Shown here one piece after another: positions 30,034 through 38,758 of a stretch of DNA of 64,000 nt. A program made the position numbers and the translations under genes. The DNA is from Samsonia erythrinae (GTDB taxonomy: Bacteria; Pseudomonadota; Gammaproteobacteria; Enterobacterales; Enterobacteriaceae). A model generated the notes under the pieces. It was not told where the DNA came from and did not search any database. It saw only the letters and a list, made by a program, of their open reading frames with translations. Where the stretch lies: the NCBI RefSeq assembly GCF_004342665.1, contig NZ_SMBY01000004.1:1-64000 (forward strand), in the 5' to 3' direction. How positions within the stretch are numbered: position 1 is the first letter of the stretch; every line of letters starts with the position of its first letter.

Positions 30034-31665
30034 TTAAGCTGTTAATAGCGTTGGATAAATTAACTCCACGTCATAAACAATTCTATTTTCCCCGTTAACG
30101 TGAAAATCCCCGTGAATATATCCCCCTGATGTCAGATACGGCGGAATATCGTTTAGTTTGTTGCGACAGGCGGCAACGAAAGTCAATAAAGCCAGCGGAT
30201 AGCTATCATCCAGACGCACATAACGATGTTGTGCGGAGCGAACAAACAAGCCGCGGTGGAAATGCTGTTCGAACAGAACGCTCGCCAGCTGCGCGGCGTA
30301 ATGTGCCCATGATTTTGATTGTTGATGATCCGCTAATTCAATGATGGCCAACAGCAGTACCGGACTGGCGATATGTTGAATATCTTTTTTAATCAGGCGC
30401 GTCAGCATGGTATTTATCAGGGCAGACAACTCTTCATCACCGCTCAGGCGATAAGCGCGAACCAGCGGCAATAAATAATCACCTTCTAATGCAAACGGTT
30501 TTAATTCCGTACCTGCTTTGCCGTAATAACCATCGCGCTTAAAACGATAGCCGGTCATATCCTGACCGTTATTCCACATGGGACGTAATGTGTTGCTGGT
30601 GACGTCATAGGCGTATTGATAATAATTTTTCAGCCCGGATATTACCCAATGCAATATTTCCGCATCAGGCTGAGTGCGCAGAATGTCCAGCATCGCCAGT
30701 GGATTATCGATCAGCAGCGGGCGCATGTCGCGAAACAGGACGTTGGCTTCGCGGGCGATGTCGCCAAACTCCGGACCAAACTGGCGCTGAGCACGATCGC
30801 CAAACCAGGATTGTGTCTGGTTGTCATCTTCTGGCACCGGCTGACGCTGCTGTGGTGAACTGAACTGGTAGACGGGCATCCCGGTTTCCGGGTTGCGAGC
30901 CAGAACATATTGACGATAAAGGTGCTTACCCCAAGCGGCGGCGTTAGGGTCACCGGTATATTCCGCATATTTGAAGGCGGCGTAGATCAAGTCCGTGCCG
31001 GCATTAACAAAGGTAAGCCCTTTCGTTAATGGCAGAACCGGCCACTGTGACGGATCAACGACGTCGCGGCGGGCATGCAGGAACACCGCGGGATCGCGTT
31101 TTTTGTTGTAATCGCCATGACGCCCCAGATCCAGTGAGTGCCAGTCTTCGACGTGGGCATGCCAAAAACCCTGCAAAAAATTCAGCGTTTTTTCCGCATC
31201 AACGCGATTCAGAAGGGCGTAATAGGGCAGGTGGTGCTTGAGTTCATGCACCTGAGATTTGGATTCCGGCCCTTCGGCGTTCAGCGTATCGAGATTAATA
31301 AAACGGTGGCCGCCCCAATAAAACAGGCCGCTATGCTCATCCACAAAATGGGCCAGAAAATATTGGCTTTGTGCGATGGCCTGCTGCTGGTAAGTGTCAT
31401 TACCCGTCACTGCGCTCATGGCGCACAACGTTCTTAACCAGTTTTGCTGGCTGGCGAAATTGGAAATTGGCGCATTGCGCCCATCCGGGAACCGCCATAC
31501 CACTGGCGCATAGGTTGTTACATCAAAGCCGTCAGCCAGTAATGGCGTTGGATTTCGCTGACTGCGGCCTTTCTCCTGCACGCAGGTGATATGGCTATCC
31601 AGTGCGGCAATCCATTCGTCAAGCTGTGACTTCATGCTGGTGTGTAAGTTTATAAAAATACTCAT
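30034..31665 (-). CDS. pelW: Cytoplasmic exopolygalacturonate lyase PelW (PL2)
   Basis: A 543-residue PL2 pectate lyase without a signal peptide, so it acts in the cytoplasm on imported oligogalacturonides and releases unsaturated dimers from the reducing end. Family blocks include GLFYWGGHRFINLDTL, VHELKHHLPYYALL and ALEGDYLLPLVRAYRLSG; the metal-binding His and Glu residues in SQVHELKHH and FGPEFGD fit the family. The length equals the Dickeya enzyme. The Met at 31665 follows AAGGTACTCC; a second Met at codon 11 could also be used. It heads the togMNAB operon, so uptake and first intracellular cleavage are co-expressed. Confidence 0.93.
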   Translation of the reverse strand: MSIFINLHTSMKSQLDEWIAALDSHITCVQEKGRSQRNPTPLLADGFDVTTYAPVVWRFPDGRNAPISNFASQQNWLRTLCAMSAVTGNDTYQQQAIAQSQYFLAHFVDEHSGLFYWGGHRFINLDTLNAEGPESKSQVHELKHHLPYYALLNRVDAEKTLNFLQGFWHAHVEDWHSLDLGRHGDYNKKRDPAVFLHARRDVVDPSQWPVLPLTKGLTFVNAGTDLIYAAFKYAEYTGDPNAAAWGKHLYRQYVLARNPETGMPVYQFSSPQQRQPVPEDDNQTQSWFGDRAQRQFGPEFGDIAREANVLFRDMRPLLIDNPLAMLDILRTQPDAEILHWVISGLKNYYQYAYDVTSNTLRPMWNNGQDMTGYRFKRDGYYGKAGTELKPFALEGDYLLPLVRAYRLSGDEELSALINTMLTRLIKKDIQHIASPVLLLAIIELADHQQSKSWAHYAAQLASVLFEQHFHRGLFVRSAQHRYVRLDDSYPLALLTFVAACRNKLNDIPPYLTSGGYIHGDFHVNGENRIVYDVELIYPTLLTA

Positions 31666-31683
31666 GGAGTACCTTCTTTTTTA

Positions 31684-31700
31684 GAACTGTGTGACAGTTC
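31684..31700. promoter_or_regulatory. Perfect dyad in the pelW leader
   Basis: GAACTGT-GTG-ACAGTTC lies 19-35 bases before the pelW start codon, between the KdgR box and the ribosome site. It can fold as a seven-pair hairpin in the mRNA or bind a dimeric regulator. No known consensus was recognised. Confidence 0.45.
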
Positions 31701-31705
31701 CTTAT

Positions 31706-31726
31706 AAATAGAAACACTGTTTTGAT
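31706..31726 (-). promoter_or_regulatory. KdgR box upstream of pelW-togMNAB
   Basis: AATAGAAACACTGTTTTGAT matches the KdgR operator pattern with both GAAAC and GTTTT halves and an A/T-rich frame. It lies about 40 bases upstream of the pelW start, close enough to overlap the promoter or the transcript start. Confidence 0.8.
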
Positions 31727-31872
31727 TGATTATATTGTGCGATTGACCATGCCGTCATGTACGCAATATCGAAAGTGTGATCAAAGTAGGAACGTTGTTT
31801 TGTTTTTTTTAGGAAATGATTTTGGTGAGGCGAGGGAATATAGGAGATAAAATAATAAACTGAAAAGTAAAT

Positions 31873-31900
31873 AAAAAGCACAACCGTAATTGTGCTTTTT
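31873..31900 (-). terminator. Intrinsic terminator of kduI-kduD
   Basis: AAAAAGCACAA and TTGTGCTTTTT form an 11-pair stem with a six-base loop; on the minus strand the distal arm is T-rich. It begins 39 bases after the kduD stop and isolates kduID from pelW. Confidence 0.82.
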
Positions 31901-31938
31901 GTCGCAGATTGGCGATACAGCGCTAAGAAAAATTGCGC

Positions 31939-32700
31939 TTAGCGCGCCAGCCAGCCGCCGTCGACGGCGATGGTATAGCCGTTGATGTAATCAGACGCGC
32001 TGGAGGCCAGAAAGACTGCCGGTCCCATCAGGTCCTGCGGTAAGCCCCAGCGGCCTGCCGGGATACGATCCAGGATTTCTTTGCTGCGTTCTTCATCGGC
32101 GCGTAACTGCTGGGTATTGTTTGTTGCCATGTAGCCCGGAGCAATGGCGTTGACGTTAATGCCATGTTTCGCCCACTCGTTCGCCAGCAAACGGGTTACC
32201 CCCATTACAGCGCTTTTGGATGCGGTGTAAGAAGGCACGCGGATCCCACCCTGGAAGGAGAGCATCGACGCGATGTTGATGATCTTGCCGCCTTTACCTT
32301 GCTTGATGAACTGGCGAGCCACGGTCTGAGACATGAAGAAAACGCTCTTGATGTTCAGGTTCATGACGTCATCCCAGTTTTTCTCGCTGAAGTCGATCGC
32401 ATCTTCACGACGAATGATCCCGGCATTGTTGACCAGGATGTCGACGTGACCAAATTCAGCAACGGCTTTTTCTACCAGCGCGGCATGGCCGGCAATATTG
32501 CTCATGTCGGCAGTCAGGCTAAGGAAGCGGCGTCCTAATGCGGTGACTTTTTCAATGGTTTCTTTTGGTTCAACGATGTTGACCCCAACGATATCACAAC
32601 CCGCCTGCGCCAAACCGATAGCCATACCTTGACCCAGGCCCGTATCACAACCTGTGATAAGCGCGACTTTACCTTGCAAATTAAAAGAATTTAAAATCAT
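31939..32700 (-). CDS. kduD: 2-dehydro-3-deoxy-D-gluconate 5-dehydrogenase KduD
   Basis: A 253-residue short-chain dehydrogenase that reduces 2,5-diketo-3-deoxygluconate to 2-keto-3-deoxygluconate with NADH, the step that produces the KdgR inducer. Nucleotide-binding motif TGCDTGLGQG, structural NNAG, and catalytic Ser/YTASK (SMLSFQGGIRVPSYTASKS) are all intact. The start ATG at 32700 gives the same N-terminus as E. coli KduD (MIL-) with AGAGAG nine bases upstream; an ATG two codons earlier is possible. It follows kduI by 80 bases. Confidence 0.96.
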   Translation of the reverse strand: MILNSFNLQGKVALITGCDTGLGQGMAIGLAQAGCDIVGVNIVEPKETIEKVTALGRRFLSLTADMSNIAGHAALVEKAVAEFGHVDILVNNAGIIRREDAIDFSEKNWDDVMNLNIKSVFFMSQTVARQFIKQGKGGKIINIASMLSFQGGIRVPSYTASKSAVMGVTRLLANEWAKHGINVNAIAPGYMATNNTQQLRADEERSKEILDRIPAGRWGLPQDLMGPAVFLASSASDYINGYTIAVDGGWLAR

Positions 32701-32780
32701 AGCCATAATCTCTCTGTAAGCGACAATATTCGTCGTTAGCTGTTATTGTAGGGAACACGGGTAATTCCGATGGAAAGCGA

Positions 32781-33617
32781 TTAACGCAACTCGCTAACCT
32801 TGACGTGATCCATGTCACCGAAAATTTGATTCTCGCCAACCATGCCCCAAATGAAGGTGTAGCGTTTGGTGCCAACACCGGAATGAATTGACCAGCTCGG
32901 TGAAATCACCACCTGCTCGTTTTTAACTACGATGTGACGGGTTTCCTGCGGTTGTCCCATCATGTGGAAAACCGCCGTTTCATCATCCATGTCGAAATAG
33001 AAATACACTTCCATCCGGCGCTCATGCGTATGGCAAGGCATGGTGTTCCACAGACTGCCTTCGGCCAGCTTGGTTAATCCCATCGTAAGCTGACAGGTGG
33101 GCAAGACATCGGGAACGATGTATTTATTAATGGTGCGGCGATTACAGGTGGCATCTTCGCCCACGGTTTGTGGTGAAGCGTCTGCCTGAGTGATCCTGCG
33201 GGTCGGGTACGTGGTATGCGCCGGCGCGCTGTTATAGTAGAACTTCGCCGGATGGGCGGCGTCAACGCTGGTGAATTGCACATCCTTGGCGCCCATGCCG
33301 ACATAAATCGCTTCTTCATTCCCCACGTCATAGCGCTTACCATCGACGGTCACCACGCCCGGGCCGCCGATATTAATGGCGCCCAACTCGCGGCGCTCAA
33401 GGAAGTAGCTGACGCCCAGCTGCTTGCCCACTTCGCTGCCAATCGCGACGGCGCTGTGTACGGGCATAATACCGCCGATGATGATGCGATCGATGTGGCT
33501 GTACGTCATCGTGTAGGTATCGGCAGAAAAAATTTGTTCGATTAGGAATTCGCGGCGCAGGGCTGCGGTATCCAACTGCTTTGCATGATCGCTGTGAATG
33601 CTTTGACGAACTTGCAT
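32781..33617 (-). CDS. kduI: 5-dehydro-4-deoxy-D-glucuronate isomerase KduI
   Basis: A 278-residue cupin isomerase converting 5-keto-4-deoxyuronate to 2,5-diketo-3-deoxygluconate. The zinc ligands are visible in [17 protein letters not shown] (two His and a Glu) and in SIHSGVG. The length equals E. coli KduI. It is first in the kduI-kduD unit and divergent from kdgF, sharing an intergenic KdgR box. Its ribosome site is embedded in a run of seven AG repeats (GAGAGAGGCTAAGAC before the ATG), which is unusual. Confidence 0.97.
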   Translation of the reverse strand: MQVRQSIHSDHAKQLDTAALRREFLIEQIFSADTYTMTYSHIDRIIIGGIMPVHSAVAIGSEVGKQLGVSYFLERRELGAINIGGPGVVTVDGKRYDVGNEEAIYVGMGAKDVQFTSVDAAHPAKFYYNSAPAHTTYPTRRITQADASPQTVGEDATCNRRTINKYIVPDVLPTCQLTMGLTKLAEGSLWNTMPCHTHERRMEVYFYFDMDDETAVFHMMGQPQETRHIVVKNEQVVISPSWSIHSGVGTKRYTFIWGMVGENQIFGDMDHVKVSELR

Positions 33618-33625
33618 GTCTTAGC

Positions 33626-33639
33626 CTCTCTCTCTCTCT
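33626..33639 (-). repeat. (AG)7 dinucleotide repeat at the kduI ribosome-binding site
   Basis: Seven CT units on the plus strand read as AG units on the kduI strand and end in GAGG nine bases before the ATG, so the repeat merges with the Shine-Dalgarno sequence. Slippage would change upstream length but might leave the terminal GAGG in place. Confidence 0.7.
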
Positions 33640-33809
33640 GAGAAAACAAAAAAAACAGGAGTGAGTTCCGGTACCGGAGCCATTCCTGATGAAAGTACCG
33701 GGCGAAACAGGCAATGTCGCGTGGCAGTGACAACGTCACCTATTCCTCATCATGCCCGGTTCTTTCTTGTTATTCGGGATGATAGTTTGGATGGGATGCG
33801 AATTCAATA

Positions 33810-33830
33810 AAAATGAAATAATGTTTTATT
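33810..33830. promoter_or_regulatory. KdgR box shared by kduI and kdgF
   Basis: ATGAAATAATGTTTTAT within A/T flanks is close to the symmetrical KdgR pattern. It lies in the 369-base gap between the divergent kduI and kdgF genes, 193 bases from kduI and 157 from kdgF, and may control both. The rest of the gap shows the AG repeat near kduI and no further gene. Confidence 0.8.
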
Positions 33831-33986
33831 TATTTCTTGAGGGCCGTCATGGTTTTGCTTATTTTAAGTTTCATCCGTGACTGATGTGGCTAGAATGTCG
33901 TAATCCATACGCATATACGCATTGTTGTGCACCATGTGTCTACGCAATAAAAGGTATGAATCATAAAAGTGTTAAAGGAGAGGATG

Positions 33987-34319
33987 ATGAGAAGGTACTT
34001 TATTGATGATGAGACGCCGTGGGAAGAGCTGGGGGGCGGCATAAAGCGCAAGATCATGACCTGGAGCGATGATCTGATGATGGTTTATGTGCACTTTGAT
34101 AAAGGTGCGATTGGCACGCCGCACAAGCATGATATTCATGACCAGATTGCCTATGTCGCTGCGGGCAGCTTTGAGGTGGTCATTGAAGGTGAAAAACGGA
34201 TTCTGAAAACGGGCGATGCTTATCTGGCGGTGAAAAATGAGATGCATGGCGTGGTTTCACTGGAAGACGGCAGCGTTCTGATCGACACCTTCTCGCCCAA
34301 ACGGGCTGATTTTCTGTAA
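33987..34319 (+). CDS. kdgF: KdgF cupin, unsaturated uronate linearising enzyme
   Basis: A 110-residue single-domain cupin. The metal site is in GTPHKHDIHDQIAYVAAG (His-x-His and a third His) plus a distal His in NEMHGVVS. KdgF homologues convert 4,5-unsaturated galacturonate to 5-keto-4-deoxyuronate, feeding KduI. The ATG at 33987 has AGGAG six bases upstream; ATGs at 33984 and 33969 are in frame but worse placed. Divergent from kduI with a shared KdgR box, which fits its role. A hairpin terminator follows. Confidence 0.9.
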   Translation: MRRYFIDDETPWEELGGGIKRKIMTWSDDLMMVYVHFDKGAIGTPHKHDIHDQIAYVAAGSFEVVIEGEKRILKTGDAYLAVKNEMHGVVSLEDGSVLIDTFSPKRADFL

Positions 34320-34326
34320 TTTCACC

Positions 34327-34355
34327 AACATGGTCGGTCATAGGCCGGCCATGTT
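34327..34355. terminator. Stem-loop between convergent kdgF and hxpB
   Basis: AACATGGTCGG and CCGGCCATGTT pair over 11 positions (one G-U) with a seven-base loop. It follows the kdgF stop by seven bases. The T tract is short (TT then TCC), so the strength is uncertain. Confidence 0.6.
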
Positions 34356-34376
34356 TCCTGATAGCCTACGCTTTCG

Positions 34377-35045
34377 CTATACCAGATGTTCTCGCGTCAG
34401 CTGACTCAGTGAATCCAGTTTGTGATCGGCCAGCGCCCAGCGGGCATCTGCGCGAAATTCCGCTTGTGGGATCACGATAGAGCGCATGCGAGCGGCCTTG
34501 GTTGCTATCATGCCGTTTACCGAATCTTCCAGCGTAATACACTGCAAGGGGGAAACCGCCAGCCCGTTTGCGGCATTCAGATAGACTTCCGGATGCGGTT
34601 TACTGTAGGGCAGCGCTTCGGCTGACATTAAGACATCAAAATAGTGGGTCAGATTAAACATTCGCAACACTTCCTGCTGCATGTGGAGCGGTGAGGCAGA
34701 GGCCAACCCAATTTTAAGGTTTTGCTCGCGGCACAGCTGTAGCGCATGTTCCACACCCGGCAAAAGAGGACGTCGTTCGGCAACCAATGCGATCGCGCGC
34801 TCGATAATACGGCGCACGACCTCATCCTTACTCGGCGTGGTCCAGGGGGAACGCTGATACCAGAGGTCGACAACCATATCGATGCGCAGCCCCAACGTGT
34901 CTTTCATTGACTCCCGTAGCGAGATATCGACGCCGAGCGAGGCAATGACCTCCAATTCGGCGCTGTCCCACAGTGGTTCTGAATCAATCAGCAATCCATC
35001 CATATCGAAAATCGCTGCGCGTAAAGTAGAAGAATCAAAGGACAT
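34377..35045 (-). CDS. hxpB: Hexitol/2-deoxyglucose-6-phosphate phosphatase HxpB (YniC), HAD family
   Basis: A 222-residue HAD-type sugar phosphatase close to E. coli YniC. The nucleophile motif is IFDMDGLLIDSEPLW, motif II SASPLH, and motif III/IV KPHPEVYL...LEDSVNGM. The helical cap matches the beta-phosphoglucomutase-like subgroup. It dephosphorylates hexitol phosphates and 2-deoxyglucose 6-phosphate. Divergent from yniB, as in E. coli. Confidence 0.92.
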   Translation of the reverse strand: MSFDSSTLRAAIFDMDGLLIDSEPLWDSAELEVIASLGVDISLRESMKDTLGLRIDMVVDLWYQRSPWTTPSKDEVVRRIIERAIALVAERRPLLPGVEHALQLCREQNLKIGLASASPLHMQQEVLRMFNLTHYFDVLMSAEALPYSKPHPEVYLNAANGLAVSPLQCITLEDSVNGMIATKAARMRSIVIPQAEFRADARWALADHKLDSLSQLTREHLV

Positions 35046-35346
35046 AGCATGGGCTCCATCACCAAAAAAACAGGAAACTTCGATGGTAAACTATAGGTTA
35101 AATAAGTCGAGCCGCAGGACAAAGATCCGCTTTTTCACAACGTGAAAGGGTGGCTCGTCAGGGAAGGGCGGCAAATGGGGATCGTACAGCCAATGTGAAT
35201 GCGGACTGAAAGATGACGTGGAGAAAAGGGATTGCGGCTTATCAGCCCATGCGGACGATAAAAAGTTGACTGCGCGCAAACTTGCAGTAGGCTACCCTTC
35301 GTAAAACGATACATTACCGATGTTGCGTCGCTAAGAAGGGGTTCTC
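35046..35346. other. Divergent promoter gap hxpB/yniB without recognised features
   Basis: This 301-base interval between divergent genes holds no supported ORF, terminator or repeat. TTGACT near 35265 could be a -35 element for yniB with TAGGCTAC downstream, but this is only a guess. Confidence 0.4.
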
Positions 35347-35895
35347 ATGACGTATCAACAGGCTGGCCGTATTGCCGTGGTTAAACGTATTGGCGGATGG
35401 ATCCTTTTTATTCCGGCACTGCTTTCCACCTTTGTTTCGCTAGCTAATTATCTCTACACCTATATTGAGAAAAAACAAGGTATTGATGCTGTTCTTCTGG
35501 ATTTTCTGCACCTGATGGTCGACATGGTCCGGTTTAATACGCCTTTCCTGAACCTTTTCTGGTACAACTCGCCCGTGCCGGATTTTACTCGCCTTTCCAG
35601 TGCGGCGACGCTGATGTTCTGGCTAATCTACATCCTGATTTTTGTCGGTCTGGCCTTGCAAGTCTCCGGCGCGCGCATGTCTCGTCAGGCAAAAGCCATT
35701 CGGGAAGGCATTGAAGATCAGATGATTCTGGAAAAAATGAAGGGAAGCGAAGGGAAAACGCGTGAAACGCTGGAGTCACGTGTGGTGGTTCCCGGACACT
35801 CGATTTTTAAGCAATTCTTTCCGCTCTATATTCTGCCGGTGATTATCGCAGGCGTTGGCTACCTGATACTGCGCTTATTCGGGCTGCTGGTCTGA
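35347..35895 (+). CDS. yniB: YniB family membrane protein
   Basis: A 182-residue inner-membrane protein matching E. coli YniB (MTYQQAGRIAVVKRIGGW, DMVRFNTPFLNLFWYNSPVPDF). Three hydrophobic segments are visible (about residues 17-38, 90-112 and 158-180), with a charged cytoplasmic region (QAKAIREGIEDQMILEKMKG) between the second and third. Function unknown. It lies between hxpB and yniA exactly as in E. coli. It converges on yniA with 54 bases between. Confidence 0.9.
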   Translation: MTYQQAGRIAVVKRIGGWILFIPALLSTFVSLANYLYTYIEKKQGIDAVLLDFLHLMVDMVRFNTPFLNLFWYNSPVPDFTRLSSAATLMFWLIYILIFVGLALQVSGARMSRQAKAIREGIEDQMILEKMKGSEGKTRETLESRVVVPGHSIFKQFFPLYILPVIIAGVGYLILRLFGLLV

Positions 35896-35949
35896 ACAGA
35901 CGATCTGGCGCAGCGCACTGCGCCAGGTTCTGGCGTCTCTTCTTCGTCA

Positions 35950-36810
35950 TCAGGTTAACAGCTGTTGTTCAATTAACTGTTGCGCGTTCACGACGTGCTT
36001 GCCGCCAAACAGGTTGGCGCGGTTAAGCAGATAGTAAATCTGATAAATGGGTTGACGCTCAATAAACCCTTTATCCAGCGGCCACACGCTCTGGTAGCCG
36101 TCATAAATCTGCGCAGGCAGCGTCGGATAGCGCGGCAGCATCGCTAAATCGCACTCTCTGTCTCCCCAATAGCAGGCCGGATCGAACAGATACGCGCCAT
36201 CCTGACTCCCCGCACAATTATCGGGCCACAGATCGCCGTGCAAGAGTGAGGGCTGGGGTTGATGGCCGGCGAGACGTTCCTCTACGCGTGCGATTAACGT
36301 TTCTATATGACCAAAGTGCATCCCTTTCTCTGCCGCCAACTGCAACTGCCAGCCAATACGCTGTTCGGCGAAAAAGGTGGCCCAGCGCCGTTGCCAGCTG
36401 TTGGGCTGCGGGGTCGTTGAGAGGTCGTTATCGAAATCCAGCCCAAATTGCGGCTGATCGCTCCACTGGTGCAAGTGGGCTAACTGTTCGCCCAGACGCC
36501 AGGCACTATGCGCATCCAACGGTTTGACGGGAAGATATTGCAGCAGCAGAAAACTGTAATCGCGTGAGCTGCCAACACCGTAGACTTCAGGTACGCGCAC
36601 CGTATTACTGCGCGCCAACAAGTGCAGTTGGTCGGCTTCTGCGGTGAATTTCGTCAGCATTTCGCGGTTATCGCATTTGACGAACACGTCATGTTCGCCA
36701 TAGCGTACATACCAGGCCGGATGGATTTCGCCGCCGGGTAATTCACGATGCTCATGAATATCCGCAGCACCGTGATGCTCTTCTAAAAGTCGGCTGATAG
36801 CTTGCCACAT
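35950..36810 (-). CDS. yniA: Fructosamine kinase family protein YniA
   Basis: A 286-residue protein of the fructosamine/ketosamine-3-kinase family with an aminoglycoside-phosphotransferase fold. The catalytic loop is LLHGDLWPDNC (HGDLxxxN) and the metal-binding DPACYWGDRECDLAM follows. The nucleotide-binding lysine is in DVFVKCDN. Such enzymes phosphorylate sugar-protein adducts for deglycation; the E. coli enzyme's in vivo substrate is unclear. Stands alone, with a 230-base featureless gap upstream. Confidence 0.92.
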   Translation of the reverse strand: MWQAISRLLEEHHGAADIHEHRELPGGEIHPAWYVRYGEHDVFVKCDNREMLTKFTAEADQLHLLARSNTVRVPEVYGVGSSRDYSFLLLQYLPVKPLDAHSAWRLGEQLAHLHQWSDQPQFGLDFDNDLSTTPQPNSWQRRWATFFAEQRIGWQLQLAAEKGMHFGHIETLIARVEERLAGHQPQPSLLHGDLWPDNCAGSQDGAYLFDPACYWGDRECDLAMLPRYPTLPAQIYDGYQSVWPLDKGFIERQPIYQIYYLLNRANLFGGKHVVNAQQLIEQQLLT

Positions 36811-37004
36811 GAGGTCATCCTCCCGTAGATGTTGCCCGATACCTTGCTGATCGTAGGGGTGATACGCTTACGGTAACCCATTGAGCGCAATAAAAATGGA
36901 ATCTAACGCACAGTGATAACCGATAGGTGGAGATTGCGGAAACAAATATAGCCGGAATTAAACATAACGCGGTTAGGATGAGGACGAATGCTGTGGTACA
37001 GCGA

Positions 37005-37029
37005 TGACGTAACCGAAACGGTTACGTCA
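37005..37029 (-). other. Perfect 11-pair hairpin after sitD
   Basis: TGACGTAACCG-AAA-CGGTTACGTCA lies 12 bases after the sitD stop codon. It has a triloop but no T tract on either strand, so it is more likely an mRNA 3'-protecting structure than an efficient intrinsic terminator. Confidence 0.6.
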
Positions 37030-37040
37030 CGGGGCAAGCG

Positions 37041-37898
37041 TTACGGGGCGTTGACGGCGAGCGGTGAGGCTGGCTGACGTCGCTGTTTGTACTGGTGGTA
37101 AATCAGTGTCAGCGTAAAGAACAGGGCCTGAATGATGACGATGCAAGGACCGGTCGCGCCGTCAATGTGGAAGCTCATCATGGTGCCGGCAAGACAGGAA
37201 ATCACGGAAACCAGCGTGGCGACGATCAACATGCGATCGAAGCGTTTGCAGAGCATGAAGGCGATAATCCCCGGCGCAATCAGCATGGCGATCACCAAAA
37301 TCACCCCGACGGCCTGGAGTGACGCGACGATGGTCATCGCCAGCAGGCACAGCAAGCCGTAATGCAGCATCCTGACGGGCAGGCCGATAACGCGAGCATG
37401 GCTGGGGTCGAAACAGTACAGCATGAAGTCTCGTCGTTTAAGCAGGATCACGGCCAGCGTCACTCCGGCAATCAGCAGGATTTGCGTCAACTCTGGCCCG
37501 GTGATGCCCAACACGTTACCAAACAGAATGTGGTTCAGGTGCTGATCGGTGTCGATACGAGCAAACATCACCAGTCCCAGCGCGAACATACCGGAAAAAA
37601 TGATCCCCATGACCGTGTCTTCTTTGACTCTGCTGTTATCTTTTACGTATCCCGTGACGACAGCGCAAACGAGACCGGAAAAGAAAGCGCCGATAACCAG
37701 CGGGATCCCCAGCAAGAACGCGACAACGATGCCGGGCAATACCGCGTGAGAAATGGCGTCGCCCATCAGTGACCACCCCTTGAGCACCAGATAACATGAC
37801 AGCACCGCGCAGACGGTGCCAGTGACAATCGCGGCGAGCAGCGCGCGCTGCATGAACGGGTAGGATAACGGCTCGATAAGCCAGTCAATCAGCATCAT
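37041..37898 (-). CDS. sitD: Manganese/iron ABC transporter permease SitD (YfeD)
   Basis: A 285-residue permease of the zinc/manganese/iron chelate ABC-3 family. It starts MMLIDWLIEPLSYPFMQRALLAA and carries LVLKGWSLMGDAISHAVLPGI, the typical family block, with eight or nine spans. It shares a four-base overlap (ATGA) with sitC and closes the sitABCD operon. It partners with SitC to form a heteromeric channel for Mn2+ and Fe2+. Confidence 0.92.
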   Translation of the reverse strand: MMLIDWLIEPLSYPFMQRALLAAIVTGTVCAVLSCYLVLKGWSLMGDAISHAVLPGIVVAFLLGIPLVIGAFFSGLVCAVVTGYVKDNSRVKEDTVMGIIFSGMFALGLVMFARIDTDQHLNHILFGNVLGITGPELTQILLIAGVTLAVILLKRRDFMLYCFDPSHARVIGLPVRMLHYGLLCLLAMTIVASLQAVGVILVIAMLIAPGIIAFMLCKRFDRMLIVATLVSVISCLAGTMMSFHIDGATGPCIVIIQALFFTLTLIYHQYKQRRQPASPLAVNAP

Positions 37899-38758
37899 AA
37901 GGCGTCTCCTGATTGATCGCGTCGCCGCAGACGACGCGATGCCAGCAGTCCGTGTTTGGGGGCAAAAACAAACGCCAGCAGGAAGATAACGGTTTGCAAC
38001 GTGACGATAACGCCGCCGGTTGCGCCATCGAGGAAGAAACTGAGATACGCGCCTACCGCGCTGGTGACGGCGCCCAGTGCGATGGAGATCACCACCAGAC
38101 GACCAAACCGATCGGTGAGCAGGTAAGCCGTCGCGCCCGGCGTAATCACCATCGCGATCACCAGAATGGCGCCTACGGTTTGCAGCGCGGCGACGGTACA
38201 GGCGCTGAGTAGTGTAAAGAACAGAATTTTCAGCTTCAGGGGCGAAAGGCCAATCGAACGGGCATGGTTTTCATCGAAAAAAACGGCCAGCAGATCTTTC
38301 CACAGCAGGCAGAGGATCACGAACGTCACGCCGGTAATGATTTGAACTTGCAGAATATCTTCGTCGGCAATCCCCAAAATATTGCCGAAAATAATGGATT
38401 GTACGTTGATGGACGTCGGATTGAGCGAAATAATCAGCAGGCCAACGGCAAAAAAGCTTGAGAAAATAAAGCCGATAATCGCATCTTCGCGCAATCGGGT
38501 GAGATGGCGGATGATGGTCATCGCCAGTGCGGCAAGCATACCGGTAAAAAATGCGCCGGCGGCGTAGGGCAGGCCCAGGGCATAAGCGCCCGCGACGCCA
38601 GGTACAACGGAGTGCGAGAGCGCATCGCCCATCAGCGACCAGCCTTTCAGCATAAGATAGGCCGAAAGAAAGGCGCAGACGCCGCCGACCATCGCGCTGA
38701 CCCAGATCGCCTTGAACATGTAGTTATAGCTGAATGGCTGCAATAAAATATCGATCAT
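37895..38758 (-). CDS. sitC: Manganese/iron ABC transporter permease SitC (YfeC)
   Basis: A 287-residue ABC-3 permease, clearly a paralogue of SitD (LMLKGWSLMGDALSHSVVPGVAGAYALG). The spans and the loop GLSPLKLKILFFTLLSACTVAALQTVGAILVIAM match SitC/YfeC proteins. Its start overlaps the sitB stop by one base and its stop overlaps the sitD start, indicating tight translational coupling. Alternative names are YfeC or MntB-like; substrate is inferred from family and the Fur box. Confidence 0.92.
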   Translation of the reverse strand: MIDILLQPFSYNYMFKAIWVSAMVGGVCAFLSAYLMLKGWSLMGDALSHSVVPGVAGAYALGLPYAAGAFFTGMLAALAMTIIRHLTRLREDAIIGFIFSSFFAVGLLIISLNPTSINVQSIIFGNILGIADEDILQVQIITGVTFVILCLLWKDLLAVFFDENHARSIGLSPLKLKILFFTLLSACTVAALQTVGAILVIAMVITPGATAYLLTDRFGRLVVISIALGAVTSAVGAYLSFFLDGATGGVIVTLQTVIFLLAFVFAPKHGLLASRRLRRRDQSGDAL

